Shown here: positions 6,050-7,502 of the stretch, piece by piece
Numbering within the stretch: the stretch's first letter is position 1
Layout: each line of letters begins with the position of its first letter
Source: Planctomycetaceae bacterium
GTDB lineage: Bacteria; Planctomycetota; Planctomycetia; Pirellulales; JAEUIK01
Direction: 5' to 3'
NCBI GenBank assembly: GCA_016793185.1
Contig: JAEUIK010000509.1
Location: forward strand, 1 to 7,502
Length of the DNA: 7,502 nucleotides
Notes under the pieces: generated by a model
The model's input: only the letters and a program-made list of their open reading frames with translations
Told to the model about the DNA's origin: nothing
Databases searched by the model: none
Made by a program: the position numbers and the translations under genes

Positions 6050-6147
6050 CGCAGCACGAGGTTACGGACCCCCGGCGACCGACGGCGGACTTGCGAGTCC
6101 TCGCGGGAGCAACGATCTGCCCCTCTTTTTCCAGGAGTCGCCCGCGT

Positions 6148-6612
6148 ATGTCGTCGTCCGAGCACGCTCCCTTCTCCAAAGAATCGCTGCTGGAGTTCGC
6201 TCGGCAGTTGCCCTTCTTCAACCTGATCGGACTCGAAATCGTCGACCTCGGGCCGGGCTGGTCGACCACGCGGATCACCTACCGCACCGACCTCTGCCAG
6301 CCGGCCGGGATCATGCACGGCGGGATGATCGCTTCGTTGATCGACACCGGCATCGCCCACGCGATTCTCGCGACCGAGATGTTCGTCGCCCTGGCCAAGG
6401 AAGGGGGCCACATGGTCTCGGTCGATCTGCGGGTCAAGTATCTGAGGCCGGTGGGCGAAGGGGTCATCACCTGCGAGGCCAAGATCCCGCGACTCGGCAA
6501 GCACATCATCCACGGCGAAGCGATCGTCACCAACTCCGAAGGCAAGGAAGTCGCCCGCGGCGATTCGATCTACATGACGGTCCAGCGCTCGCAATTGAGC
6601 AAGAAGGAATAG
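6148..6612 (+). CDS. PaaI-type hot-dog thioesterase
   Basis: A 154-residue single-domain hot-dog protein, the usual size for the PaaI/YbgC-like (4HBT) acyl-CoA thioesterases. These cytoplasmic enzymes hydrolyse acyl-CoA or aryl-CoA thioesters. The signature PAGIMHGGMIASLIDTG occupies residues 52-68. H57-G58-G59 marks the central helix start that holds the CoA ester, and D66 is at the position of the catalytic acid. The N-terminus (LPFFNLIGLEIVDLGPG) and the later VDLRVKYLRPV strand and EAIVTNSEGKEVARG strands complete the fold. There is no signal peptide. I chose the ATG at 6148 because AGGAG lies at 6133-6137, ten bases before it, and the domain begins soon after; the frame stays open upstream to a TTG at 6091 but without hot-dog sequence. 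The acyl group is not predictable, and the gene has no evident tie to the sulfatases. Confidence 0.93.
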   Translation: MSSSEHAPFSKESLLEFARQLPFFNLIGLEIVDLGPGWSTTRITYRTDLCQPAGIMHGGMIASLIDTGIAHAILATEMFVALAKEGGHMVSVDLRVKYLRPVGEGVITCEAKIPRLGKHIIHGEAIVTNSEGKEVARGDSIYMTVQRSQLSKKE

Positions 6613-6628
6613 ATCGCGCAGGGAGGGG

Positions 6629-6656
6629 TTTTAACCACTACGACACGACCTCACGG
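6629..6656 (+). repeat. intergenic repeat, copy E (left arm of inverted pair)
   Basis: Bases 6632-6649 match the reverse complement of 6785-6802 at 17 of 18 positions (TAACCACTACGACACGAC against TAACCACCACGACACGAC). The TAACCAC core is shared with copies B and C in the earlier spacer. It begins 16 bases after the thioesterase stop. Confidence 0.7.
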
Positions 6657-6774
6657 CGCGAGAAAGAGGGAAGTTGGATCATCGACTCCGGCACGAGGGC
6701 TCAAAGTAACGCAATCTTGCGAAACGGCATTCTTTGTGGGTTGGTGTCTAGATGGTTCAAGTCCTGCGCATTCC

Positions 6775-6802
6775 CCGTGGTGTCGTCGTGTCGTGGTGGT
6801 TA
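6775..6802 (-). repeat. intergenic repeat, copy F (right arm of inverted pair)
   Basis: This is the inverted partner of copy E. Beyond the 18-base match, both arms continue to a CACGG after a 2-3 base length difference (6652-6656 on the left, 6775-6779 on the right). The arms enclose 135 bases and end 29 bases before the GTPase start. Confidence 0.7.
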
Positions 6803-6831
6803 CGCATTCTTTCTCATTTTGAAGTTCAGGC

Positions 6832-7502
6832 ATGACGCCAGCCGCGGCCACAACCTACGCGACCTGGAGCGAGAACGTCAAAGTTCTTTGCCGGTCGCTG
6901 GCTGCGCTCGAGCCGCTGGCGGCGCGCTTCGGCGTGCCCGCACCGGCCGGCAACGAATGGCACGAGTTGCTGGTCCACAAGCTGCTGCCGCAGGTCGACT
7001 CCGAGCCCTGGCTGGTGGTCGCGGTGGTGGGAGGGACCAATATCGGCAAGTCGGTGGTCTTTAACCACCTCGCCGGCGAGGATGCCAGCGGCGTCAGCCC
7101 CCTGGCGGCGGGCACCAAGCATCCGGTCTGCCTGGTGCCGCGGGGATTTGCCGATCGGCGGGAGCTGGCCCGGCTCTTCGAAGGCTTTGAGCTGGTCGCG
7201 TGGCGCTCCAGCGAGGACCCGCTCGGCGATGCCGCGGAGAACCGGTTGTTTTGGCGCGAGGGGCCGAACGTTCCGCCGCGGTTGTTGATTCTCGACACGC
7301 CCGACATCGATTCCGACGTGCCGGTCAACTGGCAGCGCGCCGACGCCGTGCGGCACGTGGCCGACGTGCTGGTCGCCGTGCTGACGCAACAAAAGTACAA
7401 CGACGCGGCGGTGAAGCAGTTTTTCCGCAAGGCGGTCGAGGCCGACAAGCCGGTGATCGTCGTCTTCAATCAGTGCGACTTGAGCGACGATCGCGCGGTC
7501 TG
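6832..7502 (+). CDS. P-loop GTPase, dynamin/Era-like, N-terminal part (runs off the right edge)
   Basis: The frame gives 223 complete residues and is cut by the window end. A helical stretch (about 1-58) precedes a G domain: G1 P-loop G67-G-T-N-I-G-K-S74, a likely G2 threonine T95 in AAGTKHPV, G3 as L154-D-T-P-D158 (the usual DTPG Gly is Asp), and G4 N213-Q-C-D216, a variant of NKxD with Gln and Cys in the middle. It should bind and hydrolyse GTP, probably in the cytoplasm or at the inner membrane; the helical leader recalls dynamin-like and YfjP-type GTPases, which have large C-terminal helical parts. The start is secure because an in-frame TGA ends at 6822, only nine bases before the ATG. 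The ribosome site is weak (GAAG at 6821-6824). The role is unknown and the downstream half is needed to classify it. Confidence 0.9.
   Translation, partial: MTPAAATTYATWSENVKVLCRSLAALEPLAARFGVPAPAGNEWHELLVHKLLPQVDSEPWLVVAVVGGTNIGKSVVFNHLAGEDASGVSPLAAGTKHPVCLVPRGFADRRELARLFEGFELVAWRSSEDPLGDAAENRLFWREGPNVPPRLLILDTPDIDSDVPVNWQRADAVRHVADVLVAVLTQQKYNDAAVKQFFRKAVEADKPVIVVFNQCDLSDDRAV

Larger units (their letters stand above)
5839..6147. other. 309-base divergent spacer between sulfatase 3 and the thioesterase
   Basis: The spacer holds the sulfatase 3 ribosome site (5845-5850), its possible promoter, and the thioesterase ribosome site AGGAG (6133-6137). I see no convincing plus-strand promoter for the thioesterase, and no small gene. 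The open frames that cross the spacer overlap the neighbouring genes in the wrong frame or strand and have no recognisable protein content. Confidence 0.55.
6613..6831. other. 219-base spacer bounded by an inverted repeat
   Basis: The spacer consists mainly of copies E and F and the 135 bases between them, which are less GC-rich than the genes. I see no gene in it. The GTPase promoter is not evident. Confidence 0.5.

Noticed and set aside
5559..6278. 239-codon minus-strand frame across the sulfatase 3 and thioesterase spacer
   Set aside because: It overlaps the N-terminal part of sulfatase 3 in another frame and the thioesterase antisense, with no domain. The two real genes explain the region.
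6753..6765. tRNA-like T-loop sequence (GGTTCAAGTCC) as a tRNA remnant or attachment site
   Set aside because: The flanking bases do not form a T stem or an acceptor stem, and no D or anticodon arm lies upstream. The match is short enough to be chance.

Overview
The window is GC-rich DNA that most resembles a planctomycete, probably of the Pirellula/Rhodopirellula type. The reasons are three exported S1-family sulfatases side by side, long GC-rich intergenic spacers with degenerate repeats, and a gene set of TPR protein, hot-dog thioesterase and dynamin-like GTPase. The lineage is inferred from gene content; no rRNA or marker gene is present.

Layout from left to right. Positions 1-666 (minus) hold the N-terminal 222 residues of a TPR-repeat protein that runs off the left edge. 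Its start faces a 240-base divergent spacer. That spacer contains a good sigma70-type promoter reading toward the TPR gene and, at its expected start site, a palindrome that matches the classical Fur box at 12 of 19 positions. Positions 907-2400 (plus) hold sulfatase 1, which has an unusual CSPCR active-site motif and a possible lipoprotein signal. Positions 2401-2814 form a non-coding spacer with four degenerate copies of an AACCACGAAGG-type repeat and a strong GC hairpin. Positions 2815-4233 (plus) hold sulfatase 2, with a CSPTR motif and an arylsulfatase-like sequence. It converges, with a 27-base gap holding a hairpin, on sulfatase 3 at 4261-5838 (minus), which has a CGPSR motif and resembles N-acetylglucosamine-6-sulfatases. 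A 309-base divergent spacer separates sulfatase 3 from a PaaI-type thioesterase at 6148-6612 (plus). A second repeat-bearing spacer, bounded by an 18-base inverted repeat matching at 17 of 18 positions, follows at 6613-6831. The window ends inside a GTPase that starts at 6832 (plus).

The three sulfatases keep the formylglycine motif and the main metal and substrate residues, and all carry export signals. The likely shared job is removal of sulfate esters from polysaccharides or glycosaminoglycan-like material in the periplasm or at the cell surface. They belong to three different subfamilies and are not one recent tandem duplication. They also lie on both strands, so they are not a single operon. 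No formylglycine-generating enzyme, glycoside hydrolase or transporter is visible. The thioesterase, TPR protein and GTPase show no evident link to sulfate metabolism. I see no strong sign of a wholly new system. The two points most worth following are the Fur-like operator in front of the TPR gene and the repeat family in the two spacers.
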